From Tridacna crocea (taxonomy: Eukaryota; Mollusca; Bivalvia; Cardiida; Cardiidae), in the NCBI GenBank assembly GCA_943736015.1, contig OX031073.1, forward strand, positions 29,663,210 through 29,727,209: 64,000 bases of DNA, given 5' to 3'. The position numbers and the translations under genes are program-made. This document shows, piece by piece, positions 9,310-64,000 of the stretch. The number at the start of each line of letters is the position of its first letter. Position 1 is the stretch's first letter. The notes under the pieces are model-generated. The model saw only the letters and a list, made by a program, of their open reading frames with translations. It was not told where the DNA came from and did not search any database.

Positions 9310-9540
9310 TTATCTAAACTGAAAGATTTTACATTCGATAAATTGAGAAAAGGGCATAAAGCTCTCAGAGACATAAAACTCAAGAAAGACAAGCCAATTA
9401 ATTTTCACTTTTGAATAAAATGCCTCACTCAGAGAAGGACACAGCTATAGTGGTACTGGAGAAATTACATGGGGCAGAAAAAATAGAACAACAGATGAAA
9501 GAAGGAATATGGGTCTAGAAATTAGCAACAGTTCCACCAA
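9310..9540 (+). other. Coding-like remnant, unrecognised
   Basis: Stop-terminated frame 9310-9414 reads LSKLKDFTFDKLRKGHKALR ..., and 9420-9518 reads MPHSEKDTAIVVLEKLHGAE .... Lysine-rich, coding-like composition but no acceptor or family match. May be a transposon-protein remnant. Confidence 0.3.
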
Positions 9541-9559
9541 ATGGCTGCAAAAAACAGTT

Positions 9560-9781
9560 TTAACCACACAATCCAGACTTTTAACAACCCTAAGAAAGAA
9601 GCCTTCTGAAAACATTGAGGGAAAAGGAGAAAATGCTGGTAACCAGCATTTTCTCCTTTTCCGACAATGTTTTCTTCCCTTCCCAAAACAAATTTCAAAT
9701 TCTAAGTCACTTTTATTTTGCTGTCTGCAAATGCTTTTAATTTGGACTGGTCTGAAATTTTGTGGTTTGGTAAAGAGTTAA
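9560..9781 (+). mobile_element. P1 MITE
   Basis: TTAACCACACAATCC (outer CCCATTA lost) to GGTAAAGAGTTAA; centre GCTGGTAACCAGC. Confidence 0.9.
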
Positions 9782-9784
9782 GAC

Positions 9785-10225
9785 CATGTCAACAGTGATT
9801 CATTGATAAAATGATGCCAAACGACGCCAAAGCACCAAAATACCACCAATGTTTCAAATGACGTCATGTCATCAATGACAACGTCATTTTAATTAAAAAA
9901 TTACTATCTGCTTTTTTCATTGAAAATCTTACATTGCGTTTTTATAAAATGTCCATTTCATTCATAATTCATAGCGCGATAAAACTGCTGGTTCATGACA
10001 TAACAATGACCTATATGTGACGTCACTATTTTTTCAGCCAATCAGAACTCGCCAATGTCCATGAAAACAACTAATATTGAATTATTTCAAAATGTTGGTA
10101 TTATAATAGTCACAAAATGTAGAAGAAGGCATCAATTTCACTTTTAATTTCTTGATAAAGGTAAAAGCCGAAATATTGGAAGAGAGTAAACTTTTCTAAA
10201 TTGTGTAAAATCCTGTCTTTTGGTA
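9785..10225. other. Unassigned sequence with MITE end at right
   Basis: AT-rich, no frame. TTGATAAAGGTAAAAGCCGA near 10150 resembles the tail motif of some retroelements but nothing else supports one. 10207-10234 is the right end of a P1 MITE. Confidence 0.35.
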
Positions 10226-10230
10226 AAGAG

Positions 10231-10459
10231 TTAACTCTTTACCTCACAATCCAGAGTTTTAATGACCCTGAGATAGAAGCCTTTTGAAAACATGGTGGGA
10301 AAAGGAGTAAATGCTGGTAACTAGCATTTTCTCCTTTTCCCATAATGTTTTTACCCTTTCCAACTCAAATTTCAATTTTAGACTCACCATTATTTTATTG
10401 TCTGCAAATGCTTTCAATTTGGAATAGTCCAAAATTTTGTCCTTTAGTAAAAGGTTTAA
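10231..10459 (+). mobile_element. P1 MITE
   Basis: Shares its left TTAA with a P1 end fragment; centre GCTGGTAACTAGC. Confidence 0.9.
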
Positions 10460-13400
10460 ATTAAATAGAGTGCTGAGGCCCATTGCCATCATCCTAGATC
10501 CCTGTCTTATTGAAAATACATGGTAAAATATGTTGGATCTTTTCTAAGGAGAGAGAAAAATAAACCTGCTGTCGGACATCTTTAATAATTCATGCAGCTA
10601 TTCAATAATTGATTTTCCTGTCCGTTTCCTGATTTTACTCATACCATGCTGTCCTTTCCGTTCCATACCGGTTTTCGTGACTTCATATGTGCGCATTGAT
10701 AGATTGAAAGATTAATGGTCAAAGGGAAACAACTCTTATAATTTTTTTTGCCTCTAATACACGAGAGTCGCGTCCCTTATGTCTGTGACCAGCATAAACC
10801 GGAAACGAATTAGAAAATGTTACATGTTTAACGTCGGCGAGACGATCGGAATAAAAATGTTTTAAACATCCATTTCGTCTAGCTGTCATGAATTCTGATG
10901 TATCATCTTATGATAGGATCACAATTCTTTACAGTTTTAAAGGTATCAAAACACCACACAGAATTAAGATAGAGTAGAAAAATTTAAGTGCAATACTTTG
11001 TTCTAGCTTGAACTAAAATGGTTGTACAGTTTTAACTATAGATGGCAGTGAGGTTGACGTCAAAGTAGTTCCGGCCACTCAAATGTACCGGTGTATATAT
11101 GGTGATACCGGAGTCTACGGATATCGGTACATGTAAAAAAATATTTTAAACGCGTTGCCCTTTTAGTTCAATCATGACCTAGAGAATGTGAATCCCCATT
11201 TACTTTATAAATATTTAAGTATACGCGCCATAATCTATTAAATAGAATTTCGTCTACCGATTTATATGTTGTTTGAATGTTTAATAATCCGAATTATGTT
11301 TACATTCTGCTTAACAGTATAAATATATCGCCACTTACAACTTCGAATTGTAGCGGTTGTTGCGTTTACAAACGAGATGACATGTAAGGGAGACTACCGA
11401 CTAGTTAAAAAATATTATTATCATTCTTTTACGCCTCTCTTGATTTTGGATTATATAGCAATCCTTCAGAATCGTAAATATTTACGTTACTATCGTGAAA
11501 ACATATAATCCATTATAAGTAAGCGTAAGAGTTTTTTTTATGCCGATCGTCTCCACAAACTATAAGCGTGTACCGTATTTTATTCGTCTTTGGTTTTAGG
11601 CGGCTCAGAATTGTAAGGGAGACGACTCTGGACCTACGCAGATTTAAGAAAGTACGAGTTTTCTCCCTTAGACCATTAAATGTTTGCAATTTGGCCAGTC
11701 TTCAGTAAAATGAAACATAGAACTTGATTCGGGTTTTATTCAAATGAAGAGCGCAAAGGGAAGCAAATACGTGAGAAAATATGGAGAAAAAGAAATAAAA
11801 ATTTGTAGATAAATAGGTAAATGGATGTGTTTTACTTCACGTGGCTGCACAATTTCCTCATTACATTTTCAATTTTGGTTGCTATTCAAACAGCAGGAAC
11901 AAAACTACTGGAAACAAAGGAAATGACTCAAATCCATAATAAGCATTAACTCCATAAATAGTATCAGAAACCATTTTACCAAAATATTTTCACTAAAATG
12001 GTAAAGAGTTTTGAAATTCATTTTTTTTTTCGTACTGTTTTTCCCCATTGTTTGAAAGATCTTTTTTCCTCAGTGTCTATAATACTTAGTGTTGCAGGGT
12101 CACTTTTCATATGACTTGTCTGTAGAGCTAATCTATCTACCTGTGTCGTGGTTCAATGGTCATTTCCCGCCAAATCAATCACATGACTTTATTTTTCACT
12201 CAGTCACTAGTCTATATTGAAGAAACACTGTGTGTCTTGATTTTGGAAAAAGGATTCTTGAGAAAAGAGTTTTTGAGATGTAAGTTTGTCATGAATTGGG
12301 ATTTCCATTTGTTTCATTGTTTCTAGCATTTGTATAAAAAGGTTTTGATGATCTTTTCATTTCATTTGTCCTTTTAGATCTTCTTTCCATTTTGTTCAGA
12401 GGTTGAGCACATTTTCAGTTTTCCCTCTGTAAAGTCCTTGAAGTTAGGATTGTCCTTCATTAACCAATTTCTTATCTTTATGCTAGTCTGCACTATTCTT
12501 ATATTAATATGTCAGTTACCTAATAGTCACAGAGAAATAAGAGTATTGACTTGATTGGTGGAAGAGATCTAAAGCACTTAGTTCCTCAAATTGGTAAGCG
12601 CTTGCATTGTTTTACGCTGTATTGTATTGTATTGAAAATGTATTTTTCATAGCATATTGTACATGATTATTTTGGTAGTGTTTTACAGTAGAAAGCACTG
12701 TATTTCTTTGTAGTTCAACTAGAGATCATAGGATAAAGAGTAGGTCAGAAAGGATAACATTTTTATTAAAGTATTATTGTGTAAAGTCATTAGTATTGTG
12801 GAAAAAGGATAATCATGTCAGCAAATGACATGATAAGCCTTTTCACAAATGCATAGTAAATGCATCCGTGACAGACTGAGATCAGATATTTTAGTATTAG
12901 TTGTTTGTTAGATCTATTGTCATTTGTTTTAATTTCAGAGTGTTGGTTCTCTACAGCCCAACAATAAAGATAACTAAACCCAAAGACAGTTCTTTTTTTC
13001 TTCCATACTTGTCCATAGTAGAAGAACCCACTGGCTTAATATTAGTAGAAAGTCACAGTTAGTTACTGGAGACCCTGTTATACTTAGCAATGCATGTTGT
13101 TACATTATATTGCAGTTTCAAGACATGAAAAAAGCAAATATGCAGAAACTCCCAACCATTTTAGCAAACTATTTTCACTAAAATGGTAAAGAGTTTTGAA
13201 ATTCATTTTTTTTTTTGCACTGTTTTACCCTACTGTTTGAAAGATCTTTTTTCCTCAGTGTCTATAGCACTCAGCAATGCATGCTGTTACATTATATTGC
13301 ACTTTCAAGACATCAAAAAGCAAATTGAGTAGAAACTCTCAACCATTTTTACAAAGTATTTTCATTAGAATGGTAAAGTGTTTTGAAAAAAAAAAATCCT

Positions 13401-15180
13401 TTCTCAACTCTTCCTCTGTGTGAAAGTATAAGAAGAAGTAGATACTCTTTACCATCTTACATGCACACAAAACACTGTTGGATAAAATTTCTGTTTCTTG
13501 AACATAAAGGTAGTCTAAACCCTTTACCATCTTACAAAAAAATGAAGCTTACACGCTAAAGAGTTTCGAGAAAAGAATTACTTTTCCCGCAATATTTGCA
13601 ACAGCTTTCTTCCTGAGTGACCATAAGATTTAACACCGTACGCTTTAGATAAAGTTAAAATTTTTCAGACACTGAAAAGCAAATAAGTAGAAACTCTTTC
13701 CCATCTTTTAATATAAAATGGTAAGGAGTTTCGGAAAATTTGCTATTAATTCAAAATCAAAGGGCTTGTGGAAAAGGTTCGATTTTTTTGCACACGATTT
13801 TTTTGGATATGTATCATCATAGAGTTTTTAGAAACTCAAAATTTTGAAAAGATCAGATTTCACGGCCTTGAGAGATTCCCCTGCTAGAAATTCCCGGGAT
13901 TTTTTGGTAGCGGACGAAAAATAGTTCGTAAGTTGAACACGTGTCTTTTGTTTCCAAGGTGATAAACAGTTTGCATGACCTCTAGAATTTAAAACTACAA
14001 GGAAATATTTACACTGTATACTTCTAACAATATTAAATGGCCGTATTCAATTTCTGTCAAACCGTACAACCATCGAAAAATGAAAAAATAAATAAATCGC
14101 TTGGCCATTTTAGTTCGTTTTTGTTCTAGCCCGACGGTAGTCTCCCTTGCATTTCTTTCCGGTTGTAAATATGACTAACCGCCAGATTTTAAAGACGGAA
14201 ATAATAGGCTAGGTACATGTAACTATGTTGGATTTCATCCGGAACATTAATCTGATTTTAGCACTTAAATAGTTTATGCCAACAAATAAACAGATGAGCT
14301 CACGATTTAGTATTCCGGAAAAAGTTCGGCCTGGATTTTAAGATCTACAGTAGATCTATATGCTTTGAAGGTTATCCAAGATGATCGCCAATTGTTTTGA
14401 CTTTTCGTGTCGTTTGAAAATCCAGACAAAATTTGATCTTGGAAAAGATAGAGCCACGGTGTGTCGAAAGTGTTTGCCTTTTATCAAATCTCTCATAAAT
14501 AACATACGAAGTCGGTTGGAAGCAGATTTTATCTTCATACATAGGCAAAGTCGTTGTCAATGTTGTATCAAAATAACCTTTCTTGATAAGGAAATCCTCG
14601 CAAATTTGTTATCAGAACTTGCAAGAATCTTGCTTTTAATTATGTGCTGAAATGAATACAAAAAAAAACTCTCGCTATTTTGAATGTTGTCTTTTACCCT
14701 GCGATGGGGGAGACCACTCTTCATGTATTTTTATTGAATATTGCAAGAGTTTTCTCCCTTAGATCAGAAAAATGATACACGAACAGCATGTGCTCTTTCT
14801 ATGCTGTTCTTTGATTTAAAAAGGTATTTCTTAGAAATTTATGACCTGTTATGCGAAAAAGGACAATCTGGGAATTTCTTTCATCATTTAGATGAAAACA
14901 AACCAAAAATAGTGCAGGTCAATTGAAGTTGGTTGTCACTTAAATATGATTGTATAACAAGTTAGAATAACCACTTTCCATACAGAAAACATCATAAAAG
15001 CGAAAAGTGTCAACCCTGGTCAGCTTTCACAATTAGTGCAGTTGAATAGGGTTGAAACTCTCCTGGCAGTTACCAGAAGGTCCCTTGTAGAGCGATGGTA
15101 CTGACAGGTCATATTTGCTATCTTCACTGATCATGTGACTGCTTTTGCAGAGCCTTACACCATTCTTTTTAGATAGTCCT
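10460..15180. other. 4.7-kb MITE-free interval, no gene recognised
   Basis: No P1-P3 copy in this stretch although they average more than one per kb elsewhere. It has scattered AAAATGGTAAAGAGTTTTGA hairpins (11960-12015, 13160-13205, 13370, 13720), a long-range inverted repeat (11384/14135) and a repeated 70-bp module (11610-11685, 14700-14770). The 89-codon frame 14381-14650 (CRKCLPFIKSLINN, CQCC) has no recognisable family. Confidence 0.5.
11940..13740. repeat. Scattered copies of an ATGGTAAAGAGTTT hairpin unit
   Basis: Units at 11970-12110, 13140-13290, 13320-13400 and 13690-13740 share AACCATTTTANCAAARTATT, the mirror AAAATGGTAAAGAGTTTTGA and downstream TTTGAAAGATCTTTTTTCCT. The ends echo the P1 terminus (CTCTTTACC). 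Confidence 0.6.
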
Positions 15181-15409
15181 TTGACCCATTACCACACAAT
15201 CCCTATTTTTGATGACCCAGAGAAAGAAGCCTTTTGAAAACATTGTGGGAAAAGGAGAAAATGCTGGTAACCAGCATTTTCTCCTTTTACCACAATGTTT
15301 TCTATCCTACACAAAACACATTTCAAATTTTCAGTCACTTTTATTTTGCCATCCACAAATGCTTTCAATTTGGACAAGTCTGTAATATTGTTGTTTGGAA
15401 ATGAGTTAA
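15181..15409 (+). mobile_element. P1 MITE
   Basis: TTGACCCATTACCACACAAT to GGAAATGAGTTAA; centre GCTGGTAACCAGC. Confidence 0.92.
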
Positions 15410-15580
15410 ACTCTTGAATAAGTTTGATTTCTTTGTATTATACGGGCTATGCAGTATGGAAAAAGGGTGTGCTGTAAATGCATCCGCAACATAAATATTT
15501 GACCCTTGTCAGTCTGTTCATGCTGACCTGGGTTGAAACCTTTTGCTATTGATAATTCTTTAGCAAATCCAAGGACTATT

Positions 15581-15810
15581 TTAACCCTTTACCAAACAGT
15601 CCCTGCTTTTTACGACCCTGCAATAGAAGCCTTTAGAAAACATTGTGGGAAAAGGAGAAAATGCTGGTAAACAGCATTTTCTCCTATTCCCTCAATGTTT
15701 TCTACCCTGCTGGAAACAAATTTCAATTTTTGAGTTACATTTAATTTTGTAGTCTGCAAGTGCTTTCAACTTGGACCTGTCTAAAATCTTGTTGTTTGAT
15801 AAAGGGTTAA
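15581..15810 (+). mobile_element. P1 MITE, CTTTACCAAACAGTCCC variant
   Basis: Ends TGATAAAGGGTTAA; centre GCTGGTAAACAGC; right half of the GAAACAAATTTCAATTTTTG type. Confidence 0.92.
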
Positions 15811-15950
15811 TTCAGGATTTAGTGAGACAAAAAGATTCCTTGCATTCATAATTATTCGTTTTCCTGCTCGGTAAAATTGTCAAAGAGATACATTTAGAAC
15901 CCCTTTTATACAATGGTCTAGCTAATGAGTGGATCATGAAGAAGTATCTC

Positions 15951-16206
15951 TCTTGTTATCCTCGGTAGCTCATGCCGTGGCATACATGACTCGAGAATAG
16001 AAGGTCGCTGGCCAGAATCCTGGCTCGGCCCGATTCCTCTCCGAGAATTGATGATAGTCATTGCGACAGGATTCATGCCTCTCCCATGGCTGACCATTGT
16101 CTTTATACTGGTTATGTGGGAAAGCAGCCAGTGGCTAGGAAAGGATATAGTGCAGAGTATTGGTAAAAGAAATTGGGGGTCGTGGCATAACTGAAACAAT
16201 GTTGAA
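15951..16206 (+). mobile_element. SINE C, tRNA-derived, full
   Basis: tRNA-like head (CGGTAGCTCATGCCGTGG; GGTCGCTGGCCAGAATCC), body GTTATGTGGGAAAGCAGCCA GTGGC, tail GTGGCATAACTGAAACAATG. Confidence 0.75.
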
Positions 16207-16213
16207 AAAGGTG

Positions 16214-16442
16214 TTAATTCTTTACCACACAGTCCCGACTTATAACGACACTGAGATAGAAGCCTTTTGAAAACATTGTGGGAAAAGGAGGAAATGCTGG
16301 TAACCAGCATTTTCTCCTTTTCCCACAATGTTTTCTGCCCTGCTGGAAACAAATTTCAATTTTTGAGTTAAATATGATTTGTCGTCTGCAAGTGCTTTGA
16401 ATTTGGACCAGTCTAGAATTTTGTTGTTTGGTAAAGGGTTGA
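16214..16442 (+). mobile_element. P1 MITE
   Basis: TTAATTCTTTACCACACAGT to GGTAAAGGGTTGA; GGAGGAAATGC gives one arm mismatch. Confidence 0.92.
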
Positions 16443-16610
16443 ATAACATGCAATCAATCAATTAATCAAATATAGCAAGACTATGCTAAAAGAAAAAAAA
16501 CCTACTTATGCTGCCATCAGGGATCAAACCAGACATGTCCAACACTGAGAAAAACTGTAATGTGTATCAGCCTGGTCCTCTTTTCACTCATGAGAAAAAT
16601 GGAACCTGTG

Positions 16611-16748
16611 TAATGCAGAGAAATGACCCTACCCTACAAAATTACCCATGGGTCATTTCTCAACATAGAGGAATGATCCATGGGTCATTTTTCTACATGG
16701 AGGAATAACCTGGGTCATTTTGTAGGGGAGGGTCATTTCTCTGCATCA
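16611..16748. mobile_element. Foldback element, copy 2 of the TAATGCAGAGAAATGACC family
   Basis: Short (138 bp) version of 1633-1975 with internal CATGGGTCATTTCT units. Confidence 0.8.
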
Positions 16749-16837
16749 CACCTGCTCAAAATTCAAAGCAATTATAGATGACAATGTAAATGCGATTAAA
16801 ATTATTATATGGATTCTTTTTCTTTATTTGGTAGCAA

Positions 16838-17005
16838 CAATTGTGGAAAAGGGTGAAAATGCTGGTTACCAGCATTTATTTTCTCTTTTTTCCACAATGC
16901 TTTAAGCCTATACTAAACAATCCCTGGTTTTCATGACCCTGAGGAAAAAGCCTTTTGGAAACATTGTGGAAAAAGGAGAAAATGCTTGTAACCAGCATTT
17001 TTGAG
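16838..17005. mobile_element. Two abutting P1 fragments
   Basis: 16838-16910 is a core only (ATGCTGGTTACCAGCATTTA); 16911-17005 is a plus left half (AAACAATCCCTGGTTTTCAT) with half the core. Confidence 0.75.
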
Positions 17006-18380
17006 TCTCCTGGTTGCGGAACAACCAAGCTCTCATTGTTATGATACTGATTTATGGGGTGACGTAAGCATACTTTCAGCCTTGTACTGCTTCCTGTCCC
17101 TAGTTCCGGTATGCGAGATGAAATATAGTTTTGTAATTATTCGTCGAACAGGTCAGTTTTTTCCTGTGCTAGATAACTTACAGACTGTGCCTTTGTGATA
17201 ATGAATATTTCTATTAAAAATAAAGTATCTAACGATTCTGTCAGAAATAATATGTAAGGAACATAATATTACTGCATATTATATATAGTTTTTTTTTTAT
17301 AATTGCGAGTACCTGGAGTACTTTGATCATTTGTTGCGTCAGTATTATTTTTGAAATGCATATTTTCAGTTGAATAAATCATAGATTTTAATTTCAATAA
17401 ATGTTTATGTTTTCTTAGATAAGCATGTTTTTCTTTCGTTATATTTTGAAAGAAGTACATAGTAATTTTACATTTAAAGTCGCTTGTCAGTCTGTCAGAT
17501 CAAGAAATCATAACAGTTTTAGAAACACAAAATTCTAACCCATTTTAGTTGCTTTATGATATATTAGTGAATTTAAATAGTTCTTCACTCAAGGTGCCAT
17601 TTCGCCTTCTGCTACAACAGTCTGTGACAGGTAGGTCTCTGTATCCTATTTCAGAGAACCTACCCTTTTCACGCTGGGGATCTAGGTGGAACAGAGCGGA
17701 GCAGCTCAAAGATCCAGTTTCATTCAAAACACAACAGGTTGACTTTGGGAGGCTCTTGAACAGACCAGTTTCAAACAGCCCTGCTTCAGAGAAGTTTAGA
17801 CATATTCCAAGCCTGATAGGCTGACTCAGGAAGCTGCTTCAACACGTCCATTACAGACCCCTTCTTTAAACAGTCACGTTCCAAGCTGAGAAGTGTTGTG
17901 TTACAATTCTAGCCTAGACAGTGAGGGTTGAACAGATTGGTCTGAAACACAGACCGACAGTGGTTCAGCTTCAGGCAAACTTGAACTGCTTCAAAGGCAC
18001 TTGTTCGAAGACATTTGTCAGATAAGACTAAATAAGACTAAGTGGGTGTTTAAACCAAGTCACAAAGGACGATTTTAAGCAAGGTTCAAACCTGTTTAAA
18101 CCAAGGACAGAATTCTTTGTTTGGCACTTTGTCTGCATAGACTGTATAAGACAGTACTTTGGCGTCCGACGGATAATCTACCAAGACAGTATTTTGATGC
18201 TTTTGTGCTTTTTAGTTTCAAATCAATTGATGCCAGATAGCCTGAGGAAAATTCTATATACATGTATCGCCAAAACTGTACATGTTCCCTGGTAAGACAT
18301 TGACACCTGAGAAACAATCCCATTCATGATCATCATCATCAGCATCATTAGATACCCAGGATTGTGTGGTAAAAAGTAAG
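17006..18380. other. Unassigned sequence
   Basis: No repeat end or reliable exon found. 17620-18090 is richer in GC with an open frame (17549-17824) but no recognisable protein or splice context. Confidence 0.4.
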
Positions 18381-18382
18381 TA

Positions 18383-19211
18383 CAGTGCACTCCGGATACA
18401 GCGAGATCGCGGGGACAAGACGTATTACATCGTTGTAACCGGGTTTCGTTATAACCAAATCAGAAATTAAACATCGTAAGGATATGTAAGGATACAGACT
18501 TTCATACTGTTTAGTTTCGTTTACACCGGAAGTAGCTAATTACCTTCTTTTTAAAGAGCATACAAAGACAGATAGCTCTATCGATTTACTGTACAGTGTA
18601 TTATATGTATTTACGAGATATTTACATGAATGTTAGCATTTTAAAAATTAAATATACACTTATTTGAAGAATGCTATTATTTTAGATTGTCTTTTTTGTT
18701 TTCGACTTTATTCTCCAGTAATTGTTCAGTACTCGCTAAGTTTGAAAATTGTTCTGATCAATGTCCGACTCGCACTCAAAGAACCGGCGTTAAGTTTTCA
18801 ATTCATCCATCAGAAATGGTCAGTAATAAGCTACATGTATAAACTGCTAAAAAAATGTGTGATAACATTTAACCACCTACGGATCAATTTAGCCCGTAGC
18901 GCAAACATATCTAAAACGCGACAATAGTTAATGTTAGACAGTTAATCCGATAATTATTCGATAATTGCCTTGCATGGTGACAAACTAATGCAGATGACGT
19001 ATTTTATCAATGGACCTCGTTGTAAGGTGGGAAATTTACATTGGGGGCCTGGACTATTTTTATGTTATAGCCGATATCTCGCCGTAACTGATCTCGTTCT
19101 ACGCGGTATAAAATAAAAGAAAAAAAGAAGGGATTCTGCCGGGACTCAGCAAGATTTACGTTATAAGCGGTATCTCATTGAAACCGATCTCGTAATATGT
19201 GGAGCGGACTG
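18383..19211. mobile_element. Pogo/Tigger-like non-autonomous element
   Basis: Terminal inverted repeats CAGTGCACTCCGGATACAGC and (complement) CAGTCCGCTCCACATATTAC, both leading to GAGATCG, flanked by TA on each side. Sub-terminal CGTTGTAACCGGGTTTCGTT and CGTTATAAGCGG motifs repeat inside. TA target plus CAGT ends fit Tc1/mariner-pogo. No transposase frame. Confidence 0.7.
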
Positions 19212-19299
19212 TATTTCTTTTAACCATTAATTTTCGTCTCAAAGCTTTTCTATCAAAGAATAAATAAAGCAAAAAAACTGTTTCTAATCATGGAAAAAA

Positions 19300-19490
19300 T
19301 ACTTGAGATTCAATTACCATTTAGAATACCCCTTTTGAAAACATTGTTGAAAAGGTAAAAAATGCTGGTAACCAGCATTTTTCCTTTTTCAATCAATATT
19401 TTCTATTCCTTGGAAGACAGAAACTCTTGATTTGAGCATATTTCATTTGTTGTCTGCAAATGCTTTCGATTTTGACCAGTCTAGTTAATT
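19300..19490 (+). mobile_element. Degenerate P1 MITE
   Basis: CAATTACCATTTAGAATACC, core shortened (GTAAAAAATGCTGGTAACCA), right half recognisable. Confidence 0.7.
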
Positions 19491-19889
19491 TTTTCTTTTT
19501 AAATACTGTTTTCTCCCCTTAAGAAGACTACTGTAACCATTTTAGTCACAACAGATTTGTTGCATCGATACTGCCGACCCGTTTGGGTACTAACCATAAC
19601 GAGCGTTTCTGTGTAAGAGTGGATGGTGTGACACCGTCTCATTCAAAAACGAAAGTAGATCCAAGTTGAGAGACGCACTAGAAGACAAGCACTTATATGA
19701 CTCTGATTTAAATGGTGATTTTTGATTGGACGATTAATTAGGTATTTGGATTACTCTACACATATCCATATTTACCTGTCAAAATGGGGAATTTACCGAA
19801 GATGTGTGCTTAGGTGCTGCTTTTAGCGTGATATTTTTTCGCAAATATCACTGACAGGTTGTTTAACTTTCGTTCGAATCTACCCAGAG

Positions 19890-63689
<43,800 letters not shown>

Positions 63690-64000
63690 GTAAGGATAGA
63701 TGTATGGATGAAAGGAAGGGAAATGGATGAAAGGTAAGGATGGATGGATGGATGGAAGGTAAGGATGGGATGGGGATAGGATGGAATGGGATGGGATGGG
63801 GTTGGGGATCGGGATGGGATGGGATGGAGTTTGGATGGGATGAGGATGGGATGAGATGGGGAAGGGAATAGATATGGGATGTGATGGAATGGGGATGGAA
63901 TGGAATGGGGATGGGGATGGGGATTGGAATGGAATGGGGATGGGAATAGGGATTGGATGGGGAGGGGAGGGGGAAAGGGATGGAATGGGGATGGGATGGG
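63690..64000 (+). repeat. G-rich (GGGAT/GGATGGGAT)n minisatellite, start of intron 28
   Basis: Irregular GATGG, GGGATGG and GGAATGGGGATGG units from the donor to the window edge, with many G runs of 3-4. Confidence 0.95.

Noticed and set aside
10140-10200. Retroelement tail (TTGATAAAGG ... GCCGAAATATTGG)
   Set aside because: A single motif without any reverse transcriptase frame or terminal repeat nearby.
14381-14650. 89-codon frame with CRKC and CQCC, possible zinc-binding protein
   Set aside because: No splice or transcript signals and no family recognised; kept only as a note in the MITE-free interval.
17549-17824. 91-codon frame in the 17.5-18.3 kb block
   Set aside because: No recognisable domain, splice signals or similarity between neighbouring frames.
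63690-63737. Extension of the exon 28 frame into KVRIDVWMKGREMDER
   Set aside because: It reads through a strong AAG|GTAAGG donor into the G-rich minisatellite; the conserved block ends at AAWK.

Overview
This is a eukaryotic, AT-rich genomic window that looks molluscan, most likely bivalve. The evidence is intron-rich gene structure with GT-AG junctions, tRNA-derived SINEs carrying the TGGCGTTAAAC-type core common in bivalves, and AGCTCACC...CTCTTG elements with internal tandem units, also familiar from bivalve genomes. The species cannot be named from sequence alone.

The right two thirds (19890 to 63689) hold the 5' part of one large plus-strand gene, the ortholog of vertebrate neurobeachin-like NBEAL1/NBEAL2 (BEACH-domain family). 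I resolved 28 coding exons, from the initiator ATG to a 951-bp exon. All splice phases agree and give 1571 uninterrupted codons. They cover the N-terminal armadillo-like region, the concanavalin A-like domain and the start of the long linker. The PH-BEACH and WD40 parts must lie beyond the right edge.

The left third (1 to 19.8 kb) has no firmly identified gene. Four phase-compatible exon-like segments between 1339 and 7692 may belong to an unrecognised, possibly membrane-spanning protein. A 4.7-kb stretch (10460 to 15180) is free of the repeat that fills the rest.

The dominant feature is a family of roughly 225-230 bp palindromic MITEs, about 85 copies and fragments. Each is bounded by TTAA, has ends of the form CYCWTTACC...GGTAAWGRG, and carries a nearly perfect 67-base central palindrome (arms GAAAACATTGTGGG and so on, centre GCTGGTWACCAGC). 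TTAA targets and CCC-starting ends point to a piggyBac-type transposase, but none is encoded here. Copies share TTAA sites head to tail, nest inside each other, and recur at the same TTAA of another repeat. An empty-site comparison (36946 against 37477 to 37705) supports clean TTAA insertion. At least three subfamilies have changed both arms of the palindrome together.

Other elements are: a second TTAA-flanked MITE family (about 550 bp, AGGTGG ends); a 4.3-kb CACTA-like element with TAA target duplications in NBEAL intron 18; a pogo/Tigger-like element; three long AGCTCACC elements with tandem internal units; four tRNA-type SINE families, two with perfect 15-16 bp target duplications; several foldback elements; and microsatellites abutting exons 18 and 28.
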